A stretch of DNA of 64,000 nucleotides from Chloroflexota bacterium. GTDB lineage: Bacteria > Vulcanimicrobiota > JAMCWD01. The notes under the pieces were generated by a model that saw nothing but the letters and a program-made list of their open reading frames with translations, had not been told where the DNA came from and made no database searches. Shown here piece by piece: positions 1 through 8,234 of the stretch (the first letter of the stretch is position 1; the number at the start of each line of letters is the position of its first letter). The stretch spans positions 1 to 64,000 of the forward strand of contig JAMCWD010000033.1 in the NCBI GenBank assembly GCA_023475345.1. Direction: 5' to 3'. A program made the position numbers and the translations under genes.

Positions 1-529
1 AACTTACTCCTATTATTGGCTCAAACAACGATATGTTCTGCTCCGCAGCCCTTCCCCCGATATTCGATACCTTCGATGACATGGATACAGACCTCAGACC
101 CGCATTGAGATTGAACTCCCCGGTATCATTCCTCCCAAGCAGCCATTCGTAGCGACCGTCTATAAGACTGGATTTCAAAACGGAATCTATCCTGCTCCCG
201 GTATTGAACGTTACACCCTGGTAGATAAACGGCTTTGACAGGATATTTGAGCCTTCATTGTTGAAATGCATGTAATTTACAAGCACGCGATGGTTGGGAT
301 CAAAGTTGTACCCTACCCCAAGCCCCATCGGGTTATACTTCCCCAGGTTGAGGTCATCCCTTAAATTGATTGTGTAACCTGAAGGATTTATAGACCCTGA
401 CAGGGTGGGCATCCACATCTCGACACGGGCGCTGAAGCCCGCACCCTCCTTCGCATATAAGGCGCCCGAACAACTGATGAATATCATGAGTACGACTAAT
501 ACAGCAATTAACAATCTGGCTTTTCCCAT
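1..529 (-). CDS. Probable outer-membrane beta-barrel protein, 3' part missing at window edge
   Basis: Reading the minus strand from an ATG at 529 gives an open frame of 176 codons that runs off the left edge without a stop. The N-terminus is a signal peptide (basic MGKAR, then a hydrophobic stretch rich in L, I and V, then a small-residue region ending near ALYA). The mature part alternates polar and aromatic residues (ARVEMWMPTLSGSI, LGVGYNFDPNHRVLVNYMHF, DGRYEWLLG), the pattern of membrane-spanning beta strands in porin-like surface proteins. No family is recognised. AGAGGTG lies a few bases upstream of the ATG. It is transcribed in the same direction as the FHA gene 178 bases upstream. The barrel call is inference from the strand pattern; partial coding status is well supported. 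Confidence 0.6.
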   Translation of the reverse strand, partial: MGKARLLIAVLVVLMIFISCSGALYAKEGAGFSARVEMWMPTLSGSINPSGYTINLRDDLNLGKYNPMGLGVGYNFDPNHRVLVNYMHFNNEGSNILSKPFIYQGVTFNTGSRIDSVLKSSLIDGRYEWLLGRNDTGEFNLNAGLRSVSMSSKVSNIGGRAAEQNISLFEPIIGVS

Positions 530-687
530 CTCGCACCTCTCTTTGAAAATTTTTGTATAGAAACTTGCCGGATAATTTATCCAAAAAATCGGTTTTTCCT
601 CTTTAATGAAAGCTCCGACTTTTTATTTAACCGGCGCCTGCTCAAGTGTGCCAATATTGTCATGCAATGTAAATTTCCGCCCGGCAG

Positions 688-705
688 GCCGCCGCTCCCG
701 GCGGC
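688..705 (-). other. GC-rich hairpin just after FHA stop codon
   Basis: A perfect 7-bp stem (GCCGCCG / CGGCGGC) with a 4-base loop starts one base after the TGA of the FHA gene. No run of T follows, so it is not a standard intrinsic terminator. It may protect the 3' end or be part of a weak terminator. Confidence 0.35.
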
Positions 706-706
706 A

Positions 707-1000
707 TCATTTCCATGTAACCTGCATATCGGTTTTTCCGACCCTGAAATACTGGCCGTTTTTCAAAACTATCCTGCCCTTTAACTGCTCGCCTTCGATA
801 AAAGTACCGTTGGTGCTGTTCAGGTCTTCCAGGAAAGCCTCCGGCTCAATTACCAGGAGCCTTGCATGCCTGCGCGAGATGTAATTGTCGGTGGTTATGC
901 TTATGCCGCAGGTAGGGTCCCTGCCCATATCTATCGATTTATTGAACGTATATATCTGGCCGTCCAGGGGGCCTCCCAGAACTTCAAGATATACTTTCAT
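707..1000 (-). CDS. FHA domain protein
   Basis: A 97-aa protein that is almost wholly one forkhead-associated domain, a fold that binds phosphothreonine peptides. The hallmark motifs are present: GRDPTCGI near residue 27, the SRRHA phosphate-contact loop near residue 43, and LEDLNSTNGTFIEG near residues 58-71. There is no kinase or other domain, so it is probably an adaptor read by a Ser/Thr-kinase pathway encoded elsewhere. The ATG at 1000 is chosen because GGAGG sits 6 bases upstream; the TTG two codons earlier would overlap that site. It lies 18 bases after the pseudopilin-like gene and downstream of the Clp ATPase in the same direction, probably in one transcript. FHA proteins next to Clp ATPases are known from type VI secretion, but no other such component is present here. 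Confidence 0.9.
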   Translation of the reverse strand: MKVYLEVLGGPLDGQIYTFNKSIDMGRDPTCGISITTDNYISRRHARLLVIEPEAFLEDLNSTNGTFIEGEQLKGRIVLKNGQYFRVGKTDMQVTWK

Positions 1001-1018
1001 CTTCAACCTCCGAAATTT

Positions 1019-1513
1019 TTACTGATTGCCGGTATCCGGAACGCCTTTTATCAATCCCTTCAGACTTGAATACTGAGGGTAACAGCCTTCCTGCATGCCG
1101 GGAAGCCTGTGTCCGGCCCGGCATGTTATCGTGAATGCACCCCTCTCATCATTCACTTCATAAGTATAGTTTCGGCCGCCCAGGCAGAGGGGGATCTCCT
1201 TGCCTTTTCCCAAGTAAACATATTTCAAAGAATCGGGATAAACGCCTTCATTCTTAGCCGCGTACAACCCCAGCGATTGTGCTATCGTAAACTGGTTCTG
1301 ACAGCACCTGTTAAAATTGACGGTACTTGCCAGCCTTGCATAACCGGGCAGCCCCCAGACGCAGAGCAATATGCTGACGATGACCCATATAACCAGCCTT
1401 ACCCATAGCCCTTTGAAATCTTTCCTGGCGAATCTAATCAGCATGAGGAAAGGGAGCGCCGCAAACAGCCCGAGCAGCACCAGGAATCCCACCATAAAAA
1501 GCAGGTAACTCAC
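1019..1513 (-). CDS. Membrane protein with pseudopilin-like C-terminal module
   Basis: A 164-aa protein with two membrane segments (about residues 4-27 and 38-60) and a soluble C-terminal half. That half resembles the globular part of pseudopilin-type proteins: a helix (CCQNQFTIAQSLGLYAAKNE), a GVYPDSL turn, a conserved IPLC cysteine, a Y-x-Y strand, FTITC and a closing YPQYSS. The same module occurs in the 318-aa protein at 60321-61277, so it is a lineage-specific building block. There is no prepilin peptidase site, so it is probably not a filament subunit. The start is GTG with AGGAG nine bases upstream, and the Clp gene stops six bases before it. Function unknown. Confidence 0.75.
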   Translation of the reverse strand: MSYLLFMVGFLVLLGLFAALPFLMLIRFARKDFKGLWVRLVIWVIVSILLCVWGLPGYARLASTVNFNRCCQNQFTIAQSLGLYAAKNEGVYPDSLKYVYLGKGKEIPLCLGGRNYTYEVNDERGAFTITCRAGHRLPGMQEGCYPQYSSLKGLIKGVPDTGNQ

Positions 1514-1519
1514 TTTTTA

Positions 1520-4072
1520 TTACTCCTGATCTTTCGGGTTTCCGGGGGTCGTCTCGGGAGGCGGGGGAGTCATTCCCTCACTATGGGTAGTCTCACCGGC
1601 CGGGCCGAACAATTTTCCGGGAATGAATTTCACCGTTTCCCCGTCTGCCACGGCTACTAAGGTTTCCCCCGGTTCCGGGCGTTCGGCTATCAAAGCCGAA
1701 GCAAGCGGCTTGGCGATGTAATTCTGGATCGCGCGGTTAAGCGGTCTTGCCCCGTATGCCGGGTCGTATCCTTCTTTTTCAAGGAGCAAAATGACCGATT
1801 CGTCGATCTTTAGTTCGATATCCTTGCCTGCAATCAGTTCCTTCAGCGTTTCCAGGTGTAATAAAATGATCTGGGACAGAACATCCTTGCCGAGAGGGTT
1901 GAAGACAAGTATTTCATCGATCCTGTTTAAAAACTCCGGGCGGAAATTTTGCCGGAGGACTTTCATGATCTCTTCTCTGACTTTAGGGTCTCTGGTGTCG
2001 AGGAGCCTGATATTGCCGTTTTCATCCACCTGGCTTGTGCCAAGGTTGGATGTCATAATTATAACGGTATTTGCAAAATTAACCGTCCTGCCCTTCCCGT
2101 CCGTGAGGCGGCCGTCGTCGAAAACCTGGAGGAAAAGATCGAAAACTTCGGGATGTGCTTTTTCAATTTCGTCCAGGAGCACCACGGAATAAGGCTTCGT
2201 GCGAACCAGGCGGGTAAGCTGCCCTTCTTCTTCATGGCCCACATAGCCGGGGGGCGACCCTACAAGGCGGTAAATGGTATGCTTGTCCATGAATTCGGAC
2301 ATATCCAGCCTGATCATATCCTTTTCGCTCCCGAAAAGGAATTCGGCAAGGGCTTTTGCAAGCTCTGTCTTCCCTACCCCGGTGGGGCCGAGGAAGAGGA
2401 AGACGCCGCTCGGACGGCTGGGCGATGTAAGTCCCATCCTTGCCATGCGTATAGTCTCGGCAACCGCTTTTATAGATTCACCCTGGCCCAGTACACGCTC
2501 TTCGAGATAATCTTCAACGGCAAGCAGCCGTTCCGATTCTTCCTGGGTGAGCTGAGCGACAGGTATGCCTGTCCATAATGAAACAACCTCTGCGACCTGT
2601 TCTTCATCGACCTGAAAGGAAGGGACTCCGGATTCCGCCGCCGGTTTGTCGGTGCCCAGGGAATGAGTTTTTACCCTGGCCGCGGCCTCGTCGATAAGAT
2701 CAATGGCCTTGTCGGGGAGATTCCTGTCGGGCAAAAACCTCACGGACAACTTCACCGCGGCAAGCAGAGCCTTCTCGGTGAACGTTACTCCGTGATGCTT
2801 TTCATACCTGTCCTTGATCCCTTTAAGGATCTCGAAAGCCTCCGCCTCGGACGGCTCGTTGACAAGCACGGGCTGGAACCGCCTTTCAAGCGCGGGGTCT
2901 TTTTCGATATATTTCCTGTACTCGTTGGTAGTGGTGGCGCCGATACAGGGGAACTCTCCCCTTGAAAGCGCGGGCTTCAAAATATTCCCGGCATCCATGC
3001 CGCCGCGGGAATCTCCCGCGCCGGCAATCGTATGGATCTCATCGATAAACAGGATAATCTCGGGGGCTTTCTTGACCTCATTCATCACGTCCTGGAGGCG
3101 TTCTTCAAATTCCCCGCGATGCTTGGCGCCAGCCAGGATCCCCGACATGTTAAGCTCAAGCAGCACCTTGTCCTTCATGGCTTCGGGGACTTCGCCGCTT
3201 GCGAGCCTCAAAGCCAGGCCGTAAACTACGGCTGTCTTGCCGACACCCGCTTCGCCGATGAGGACAGGGTTGTTTTTTGTCTTCCGGGTAAGCGTTTGGA
3301 GGACACGGCGGATCTCGTCGTTTCTCCCGATCACCGGGTCAACTTTGCCTTCCCTGGCAAGCTCAACAAGGTTCCGGGCATAGCGGTCCAGGTGAGGGGT
3401 TTTTGTTTTCTTGTCTTTCTCAAACTCTTTCTCGATCTTTTTTTCCGGGCTGGCCCCATCGCTTTTCATCCCCATAAGACTTGAAAAGGCCTTTTCGGTA
3501 TTTCCCCCGACTTCGATAAGCGCCCTGGAAGGCACAGAATTGCGATCTTTAAATATCGAAGCAAGCAGGTGCCTCGGCTCGATGTTATATGCTTTATCTT
3601 CGACTGCTTGCTCTTCGGCCTTTTTCATAAGCCGCTTGAGCCTCGGCGTGGTGGGTATGCCTTCCCAGTTTGCGGCTTCAAGGCGGGGGGGACATAATTC
3701 AAGTATCTTCTCCTCGTAGCGGCCCGGGACCTGAAGCACATTTACCAGCCATCCCTCTTTCAGCCCTGCCAGGACATAATGCTCACAACCAAGGTAAAAA
3801 TGTCCCAGATCTTTACATAATTTCGTTGCCCTGTCTTTCATCTCATCGAGGGACCCGGAAGGATATAACGGCATGTTTTCACCTCTTTTTGGGGTTTGAT
3901 CTCTATCCTTAGATTGATATTCTTCTGGGGAATACCTGTCAATTTCCTGCCGGGATTCATCCGGCGGTTCTTCGTCCTGTTTTTTTCCTGGAATAACGAG
4001 CCTGACCTTACCGTAAGGGCGCCCTTTTTTATCCGTCATCCCGGACGGGGAAACAGGCTTTGAAACTTCCAT
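1520..4072 (-). CDS. Clp-type double AAA+ ATPase (no middle domain)
   Basis: An 850-aa protein unfoldase with a Clp N domain (from about residue 67), AAA-1 with Walker A GEAGVGKT and Walker [10 protein letters not shown], and AAA-2 with GPTGVGKT and [15 protein letters not shown], followed by the C-terminal small domain. The linker between the two ATPase modules is short: the coiled-coil middle domain of ClpB/ClpC is missing, as in ClpA. At the place of the ClpP-binding I/V-G-F/L loop I read NIRLLDTRD, so docking to ClpP looks unlikely. The ATG at 4072 follows the RNase H gene by 14 bases. A second in-frame ATG at 3874 has a strong AAAGAGGTG site seven bases upstream and begins exactly at the Clp N domain. 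The preceding 66 residues are charged and probably disordered, so a shorter 784-aa form may be the main product. Confidence 0.93.
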   Translation of the reverse strand: MEVSKPVSPSGMTDKKGRPYGKVRLVIPGKKQDEEPPDESRQEIDRYSPEEYQSKDRDQTPKRGENMPLYPSGSLDEMKDRATKLCKDLGHFYLGCEHYVLAGLKEGWLVNVLQVPGRYEEKILELCPPRLEAANWEGIPTTPRLKRLMKKAEEQAVEDKAYNIEPRHLLASIFKDRNSVPSRALIEVGGNTEKAFSSLMGMKSDGASPEKKIEKEFEKDKKTKTPHLDRYARNLVELAREGKVDPVIGRNDEIRRVLQTLTRKTKNNPVLIGEAGVGKTAVVYGLALRLASGEVPEAMKDKVLLELNMSGILAGAKHRGEFEERLQDVMNEVKKAPEIILFIDEIHTIAGAGDSRGGMDAGNILKPALSRGEFPCIGATTTNEYRKYIEKDPALERRFQPVLVNEPSEAEAFEILKGIKDRYEKHHGVTFTEKALLAAVKLSVRFLPDRNLPDKAIDLIDEAAARVKTHSLGTDKPAAESGVPSFQVDEEQVAEVVSLWTGIPVAQLTQEESERLLAVEDYLEERVLGQGESIKAVAETIRMARMGLTSPSRPSGVFLFLGPTGVGKTELAKALAEFLFGSEKDMIRLDMSEFMDKHTIYRLVGSPPGYVGHEEEGQLTRLVRTKPYSVVLLDEIEKAHPEVFDLFLQVFDDGRLTDGKGRTVNFANTVIIMTSNLGTSQVDENGNIRLLDTRDPKVREEIMKVLRQNFRPEFLNRIDEILVFNPLGKDVLSQIILLHLETLKELIAGKDIELKIDESVILLLEKEGYDPAYGARPLNRAIQNYIAKPLASALIAERPEPGETLVAVADGETVKFIPGKLFGPAGETTHSEGMTPPPPETTPGNPKDQE

Positions 4073-4086
4073 ATCAATAATATCCC

Positions 4087-4971
4087 TTACTGCTCCAGGA
4101 CTTTTCTTGCTCTGTTGAGCACTTCCTTTTCGTTGTAATAGGTCAGCTTTCGCTCGGCCTGGCCGGGCGAGAACCACTCCACGAGATATGCTTCCTTATC
4201 ACGCTCCCTTGCGTTTTCTTCCACAAGTTCCATCCTGAAAAAGTGTACTTTTTTATGATAAAGCGTGTTCACATCGCGCCAGTAAAATTTGTATTCCAAC
4301 TCGGCGATCTTTTCGGCAACCCGTGCAAGGTTGCCTGTTTCTTCCAGGATCTCCCGCTCGGCGCACTGTTCGGGAGTCTCGCCCTCACGCAGCCTCCCTT
4401 TCGGCAAAGCCCACACCCTGCCTTCCTTTTTACTGACAAGGCAGACTTTTATCTTTTTCCCGTCTTTCTTATAAACGACTCCGCCAGCCGAGACCTGGAC
4501 ATCTTCTTTGACCTTTTCAGGCTCAACGTTTTCTTTGACGGCTTCTTTTTCGCAAGGAGCAAATTTTTCGTCAATAGCCTCGTTCGCCAGCCTGTCTGCC
4601 GCCTTATTCTCCTCCCTGGGGATGTGAGAAATCTTCCACGTAAATCCCCACGGGTTTCTGACTTTTATAAGAAGTTTCATAAGGTCTTGATTTTTAACCT
4701 TGTACTGCCCTTTGACCTGGCGCACGATAAGCTCCGAATCGGAATAAATCCCGGCATTGCGTATCCCCAATTCGGCAAGTTTTTCCAGGGCTAAGAGAAG
4801 CGCGTTATATTCCGCCTGGTTATTTGTCATTTTACCGAGGTATTTTTTCAGGCGGAAGATCTCGCCGCCATCCGCATCGGTGATACTGACCCCGGCTCCC
4901 GAATGCCCGGGGTTCCCCCTGGATGCTCCGTCAATAAATACTTTTAAGGGTTCGTTATAATCTGTTGCCAT
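4087..4971 (-). CDS. RNase H-like / Nudix hydrolase fusion
   Basis: A 294-aa two-domain protein. Residues about 8-130 are an RNase HI domain with its acidic residues in VFIDGASRGNPG, NNQAEYNALLLAL, IYSDSELIV and NKAADRLANEA; it should cut RNA in RNA-DNA hybrids. Residues about 160-290 are a Nudix domain whose box is almost complete: G, five residues, E, seven residues, REILEETG (GRLREGE...REILEETG). Nudix enzymes hydrolyse nucleoside diphosphate-X compounds. A charged linker joins them. The ATG at 4971 is used; a TTG nine codons earlier is possible. It probably heads the transcript that continues into the Clp, pseudopilin-like and FHA genes. The substrate of the Nudix half cannot be told. Confidence 0.92.
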   Translation of the reverse strand: MATDYNEPLKVFIDGASRGNPGHSGAGVSITDADGGEIFRLKKYLGKMTNNQAEYNALLLALEKLAELGIRNAGIYSDSELIVRQVKGQYKVKNQDLMKLLIKVRNPWGFTWKISHIPREENKAADRLANEAIDEKFAPCEKEAVKENVEPEKVKEDVQVSAGGVVYKKDGKKIKVCLVSKKEGRVWALPKGRLREGETPEQCAEREILEETGNLARVAEKIAELEYKFYWRDVNTLYHKKVHFFRMELVEENARERDKEAYLVEWFSPGQAERKLTYYNEKEVLNRARKVLEQ

Positions 4972-5051
4972 ACTATAGTTTTCTAAGGACGGGGGCAAAA
5001 ACCTGCAAGGGACCGCAGGGTTGGCAATAACTTCATGGCGTTGCCTGATAT

Positions 5052-5080
5052 AAAAAGGCGGCGTTTTTGCCGCCGTCTTT
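5052..5080 (-). terminator. Intrinsic terminator of the acs/MaoC operon
   Basis: On the minus strand a perfect GGCGGC / GCCGCC stem with a six-base loop is followed at once by TTTTT. It lies 27 bases after the stop of the last MaoC-like gene (5107), so it closes the acs operon and separates it from the RNase H-Nudix gene. Confidence 0.85.
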
Positions 5081-5106
5081 GATCGCCGGTTACCGGGCGG
5101 ATACCG

Positions 5107-5586
5107 CTAAAAGCCTTCCCACACGGCTTCAAGGGCGGTCAGTCTCCGCTCCGCAGGGATAACGACCGATTCGCCCTCCAGAACCTGGACCCCGGCCTGG
5201 TTGTAACTTTTGAATTTCACCGTAATCCTGCCCCGTTCCCTGTTAACATCCATAACTTCCGCATCGGTAGTAATCGTATCGCCGCTTCTGACAGGATGGA
5301 GGAACTTGAATTTTTCCCTTACGGTAATACAACCGGCCCCCGGTAATTTGTTTGCAAGGACGGCGTCGGCCAGCCCGCATGTAAGGATGCCCGGCGCGAT
5401 AGGCGCCCTGAAGTGTGTCTTTTCCGTGTAATTCCAATCCAGATACAACGGGTTAAGATCGCCCGTGATGCCTGCATATAAATAAATATCTGTGCTGGAT
5501 ATCGTCTTTGACAACTCCGCCCTGTCGCCGACATTGATTTCGTCGATGGTCTTTCCCAGGTGGAGGAATTTCCTGCCGGAGTGCAT
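5107..5586 (-). CDS. MaoC-like hotdog protein 2 (catalytic His replaced by Tyr)
   Basis: A 159-aa single-hotdog protein of the MaoC / (R)-specific enoyl-CoA hydratase family. The hydratase motif region reads TGDLNPLYLD. In PhaJ-type enzymes this is D-x-N-P-L-H, with Asp and His as catalytic pair; here Asp is kept and His is Tyr. The rest of the fold is intact (IAPGILTCGL helix, FLHPVRSGDTI, EGESVVIP). It is the last gene of the acs operon, and its ATG shares one base with the stop of its paralogue (TAATG), so the two are translationally coupled and may form a heterodimer. Likely acts on, or binds, an acyl-CoA; ordinary hydratase activity is doubtful. Confidence 0.85.
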   Translation of the reverse strand: MHSGRKFLHLGKTIDEINVGDRAELSKTISSTDIYLYAGITGDLNPLYLDWNYTEKTHFRAPIAPGILTCGLADAVLANKLPGAGCITVREKFKFLHPVRSGDTITTDAEVMDVNRERGRITVKFKSYNQAGVQVLEGESVVIPAERRLTALEAVWEGF

Positions 5587-6047
5587 TATTTACCGTCCCC
5601 CTTTTTAGCATGCAGCGGGCGGGGTTTGGCAATGACCTCTCCCTCAAGCACAAGCGTCCCTTCCTGGTTCTTACAGATACAATGAAGCAGTACCTCGTTC
5701 TTTTCTTTATCGACTTTCTCAACTGTTATTTCAGTGGTAACGGTATCATCACTGCGTACCGGGTTCCGGTAACAAAAATCCTGAAAAACCGTTACGGTGC
5801 CGGGGCCGGGAAGCTCCATATCGATGGCGGCGGTAACCAAACCCGCGGTAAATACGCCGGGGACGATAGTCCCTTTGAAGCGCGTATGCCTTGCATATGT
5901 CTCGTCGAGGAAAAGGGGGTTAAGGTCGCCTGTAATGCCGAGATACATGTAAATATCCGCTTCGGACACAGTCTTGCTTAAAGTAGCTTTCTGGCCGGGC
6001 TTGAGGTCTTCGATGGTTTTTCCAATACGGCAAATGTATTCGGGCAT
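5586..6047 (-). CDS. MaoC-like hotdog protein 1 (catalytic His replaced by Phe)
   Basis: A 153-aa paralogue of the next gene (shared KTIxxLxxGxxAxLSKT start, ITGDLNPL, IxPGxxTxGL, VRSxDTxTT). The motif reads TGDLNPLFLD, so the position of the hydratase histidine is Phe. Losing the same residue in both coupled copies suggests a changed reaction, or a binding or structural role, rather than chance decay. It lies 15 bases after acsE. Single-hotdog dehydratases work as dimers, and the coupled stop/start suggests a heterodimer. What it does beside methyltransferase genes is unknown; a link between the acetyl-CoA product and acyl-CoA metabolism is only a guess. Confidence 0.85.
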   Translation of the reverse strand: MPEYICRIGKTIEDLKPGQKATLSKTVSEADIYMYLGITGDLNPLFLDETYARHTRFKGTIVPGVFTAGLVTAAIDMELPGPGTVTVFQDFCYRNPVRSDDTVTTEITVEKVDKEKNEVLLHCICKNQEGTLVLEGEVIAKPRPLHAKKGDGK

Positions 6048-6062
6048 ATTCCGTCCCCTATA

Positions 6063-6869
6063 TTATATTTTCGCAGTCGAGTGCTTCTGGCGATAAGCCT
6101 CCAGGAAAGAATCGCAGTAAATATCCTCGTTCAGCAGGAGGCGCGCGGTGATCATGGCATCCATGAGATCATCGTCGAAGGGATCCAGGATGCATGCACT
6201 CAGCCCCATCGCCATCGCCATGACAAGGTAAGTGCGGTTTATAAGTTTCCTGTTATTGCATTTCTGGGAGACATTGGAAAGCCCCAGGATAACTGCAGGG
6301 GCCGGGTCCGAAAGCATCTTGCACGAGTGGATAGCTTCCAGCACCCTTTTGGGAACATCCTGGGCGGCATTGACCGGGAGAATTATAGGATCGATAAATA
6401 TATCCTCTATCTCGATCTCGTGTTCCATGCAGGCGGCAAGGAACTTCAGCGCAACTTCGGTGCGGCCTTCGGCGGTGCCGGGCACGCCGTTCTCGTCTAT
6501 CGTCAGGCCGATCACCCTGGAGTTGTATTTTTTGGCCATCGGCAAAAGCTTGTTCATGACCTCGGGATCTGCGGTGGTCGAGTTGATAATCGGCTGTACC
6601 CTGCAGTTCTTCAGCCCCGCCTCTATCACATCGGGCTTGGGACTGTCTATGGACAACGGAAACTCCCCGACTTCGTTTATGGTTTTAACAAGCCATTCCA
6701 TTGCTCCAACCTGGTCCCTCGTCGCAGGGCCTACGTTGACATCGAGGCAGTCGGCGCCATGCTCCATCTGAGTTAATGCAAGTTCCTGAATAACGGATTT
6801 ATCCTGCGCCAGGATGGCTTCCTTAACATTTTTGAACATCCCGTTGATTCTCTCGCCTATGATATACAT
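6063..6869 (-). CDS. acsE: Methyltetrahydrofolate:corrinoid/iron-sulfur protein methyltransferase
   Basis: A 268-aa TIM-barrel methyltransferase that passes the methyl group of 5-methyl-tetrahydrofolate to cobalt(I) of the corrinoid iron-sulfur protein in the Wood-Ljungdahl pathway. The length fits the Moorella enzyme (about 262). Residues known to bind the pterin there are found here at the same numbers: Asp75 (LSID), Asn96 (QPIIN), Asp160 (IFID) and Asn199 (LGLSN). The ATG at 6869 is preceded by GAGGG. It follows acsD in the same direction and precedes the two hotdog genes. Distant relatives are the methyltransferase domains of MetH and of other corrinoid systems, but the acsD/acsV context makes AcsE the best call. 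Confidence 0.95.
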   Translation of the reverse strand: MYIIGERINGMFKNVKEAILAQDKSVIQELALTQMEHGADCLDVNVGPATRDQVGAMEWLVKTINEVGEFPLSIDSPKPDVIEAGLKNCRVQPIINSTTADPEVMNKLLPMAKKYNSRVIGLTIDENGVPGTAEGRTEVALKFLAACMEHEIEIEDIFIDPIILPVNAAQDVPKRVLEAIHSCKMLSDPAPAVILGLSNVSQKCNNRKLINRTYLVMAMAMGLSACILDPFDDDLMDAMITARLLLNEDIYCDSFLEAYRQKHSTAKI

Positions 6870-6990
6870 CTCTTACCCTCCCCTGATTTATTCCTTAAAT
6901 TAAAACCCCTTGAAAATTTACAGTATCGGTGCCTGCTTTCCCCTTCTTGATTTCACCTGGCATGAAGGATATATGTCCCCCCTGAAAGAC

Positions 6991-7941
6991 TTATTTCCCC
7001 ATCAATTCATCGAGCATCTGCCTGACGATCTTGAGCGCATGGGGATGGCGAAGCACCAGTATGTCCGAACCTGCCTGGAGCATGGAAATAGCCCCGACGG
7101 CTTCCCATAACGGGGCGCGTTTTTCAATGTCTCCCCATTCCTCGTTTTCGGCCTTGGTTTCCTTGGCCCTCCAGGATTCCTGCCCTATATAACTTATAAA
7201 CGGCTGGGCAAGGACGGTATCGCCGCCGAGGGCCGCAAGCCTTGCGCGCTCCATTATCGAAAAAGTATATTCAAGGCCGTATCCCAGGCCGCCGGTAGTG
7301 GGATCCATAACTATCCTGTCCGTCGGGAACCCCATATCCGTAACGAGTATGTTTACCTGCTTGGCAATGTTTATATCGATGGGGGATTCGGTGATGATAC
7401 AATGACCGTCAGCCAGCGCCGAGGCTACGATGGTCTTGTAATTATCCTGTACCGCAGAGCCTAGAAGCACTCTTTCGCCTGCGGCGGCCTGGCTTGCGGC
7501 CGGGATTATCAGGTTGTCCTTTTCGGCAACGCCCGGAGCCCGGATAATTAAAGGGACCCCTACGGCCTTCAAAACCTTCCTCACCGTTTCGACGGCATGT
7601 TTCTCGTCCGTATCGCCTTCATCCGGGTGAGCGGAAAGAAGTTGTACGGAGATCATCTCCGCGCCGAATTCCTCAACGCATTTCCTGGCCCATTCACCTG
7701 GGTCTCCCCAGACATCGCCGAAAACTTTTTTAAGGGATTCCGAAGGCTCATCAGGGATCTTGTCCAGCACTTCCATTGCCAGGACCGGCCTGTTCGGCAT
7801 CCCGCCTTCAAAATCGTAAAACGGCATGGTAGTCTCGCCGCCTGCCCTGACGACCGCAGTGCGGGTTCCCCCCTCGGCACCGGTAGCGCCAATAATTACT
7901 TCATGGACCTTACCGGTCCATTTTTCCTTTACCAGTTCCAT
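6991..7941 (-). CDS. acsD: Corrinoid/iron-sulfur protein small subunit
   Basis: A 316-aa protein of the AcsD/CdhD family, the small subunit of the CoFeSP heterodimer that carries the methyl group from AcsE to acetyl-CoA synthase. It has the TIM-barrel fold features of the family: VHEVIIGATGAEGGTRT near the N-terminus, FEGGMPNRPVLAMEV, IIRAPGVAEKDN, and DPTTGGLGYGLEYTFSIMER in the second half. No cysteine cluster is present, as expected: the 4Fe-4S cluster sits on the large subunit AcsC, which is not in this window. The ATG at 7941 is preferred because AGGGA lies nine bases upstream; a GTG at 7950 would touch that site. The 121-base gap to acsE shows no other gene. Confidence 0.93.
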   Translation of the reverse strand: MELVKEKWTGKVHEVIIGATGAEGGTRTAVVRAGGETTMPFYDFEGGMPNRPVLAMEVLDKIPDEPSESLKKVFGDVWGDPGEWARKCVEEFGAEMISVQLLSAHPDEGDTDEKHAVETVRKVLKAVGVPLIIRAPGVAEKDNLIIPAASQAAAGERVLLGSAVQDNYKTIVASALADGHCIITESPIDINIAKQVNILVTDMGFPTDRIVMDPTTGGLGYGLEYTFSIMERARLAALGGDTVLAQPFISYIGQESWRAKETKAENEEWGDIEKRAPLWEAVGAISMLQAGSDILVLRHPHALKIVRQMLDELMGK

Positions 7942-8003
7942 ACCCAACACTCCCTGTAATTATTCTTCAATGTTCCCGGAAAATGGAAAATCAGCCGAAA
8001 ATC

Positions 8004-8192
8004 TCAAGAATGCTTGGAAAGCGCCTCGGTTACATCTTCCTCGGTTGCTCCCAGCTTGTTGGCTACTATGGCAAGTATCAGGTTGGCCGTATCCAGACGA
8101 TTGGCAATATCATAAAGACGCATCTGGACAGCCAGCATGACTATCTGGGCTATGAAAATCAAGATCGCAATTACCAGAATTACACCTTCCAC
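8004..8192 (-). CDS. Small single-span membrane protein in the acs operon
   Basis: A 62-aa protein with one hydrophobic helix (about residues 3-22: VILVIAILIFIAQIVMLAVQ) followed by an amphipathic soluble tail (RLYDIANRLDTANLILAIVA, then GATEEDVTEAL). The GTG at 8192 is taken as the start because a perfect AGGAGGG lies exactly six bases upstream; a TTG two codons earlier would be only one base from that site. It sits between cooC and acsD with short gaps, so it is surely co-transcribed with them. No family is recognised. It could tether a CODH/ACS maturation or methyl-transfer component to the membrane; this is inference from position only. Confidence 0.7.
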   Translation of the reverse strand: MEGVILVIAILIFIAQIVMLAVQMRLYDIANRLDTANLILAIVANKLGATEEDVTEALSKHS

Positions 8193-8234
8193 ACTCAACC
8201 CTCCTGTACTTATTTTTGTCTGAATTCCCTCTCG

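Noticed and set aside
354-584. Minus-strand frame of 76 codons near the left edge
   Set aside because: A different frame at the same place has a signal peptide and stays open to the window edge; this one is its shadow.
606-884. Plus-strand open frame of 92 codons beside and over the FHA gene
   Set aside because: It is antisense to a clear FHA domain and has no ribosome site or protein-like pattern.
1949-2578. Long plus-strand frame (209 codons) inside the Clp gene
   Set aside because: It is antisense to the AAA-2 domain; long antisense frames are expected from the codon bias here.
5453-5722. Minus-strand frame spanning the junction of the two MaoC-like genes
   Set aside because: It is out of frame with both; the in-frame proteins have full hotdog motifs.
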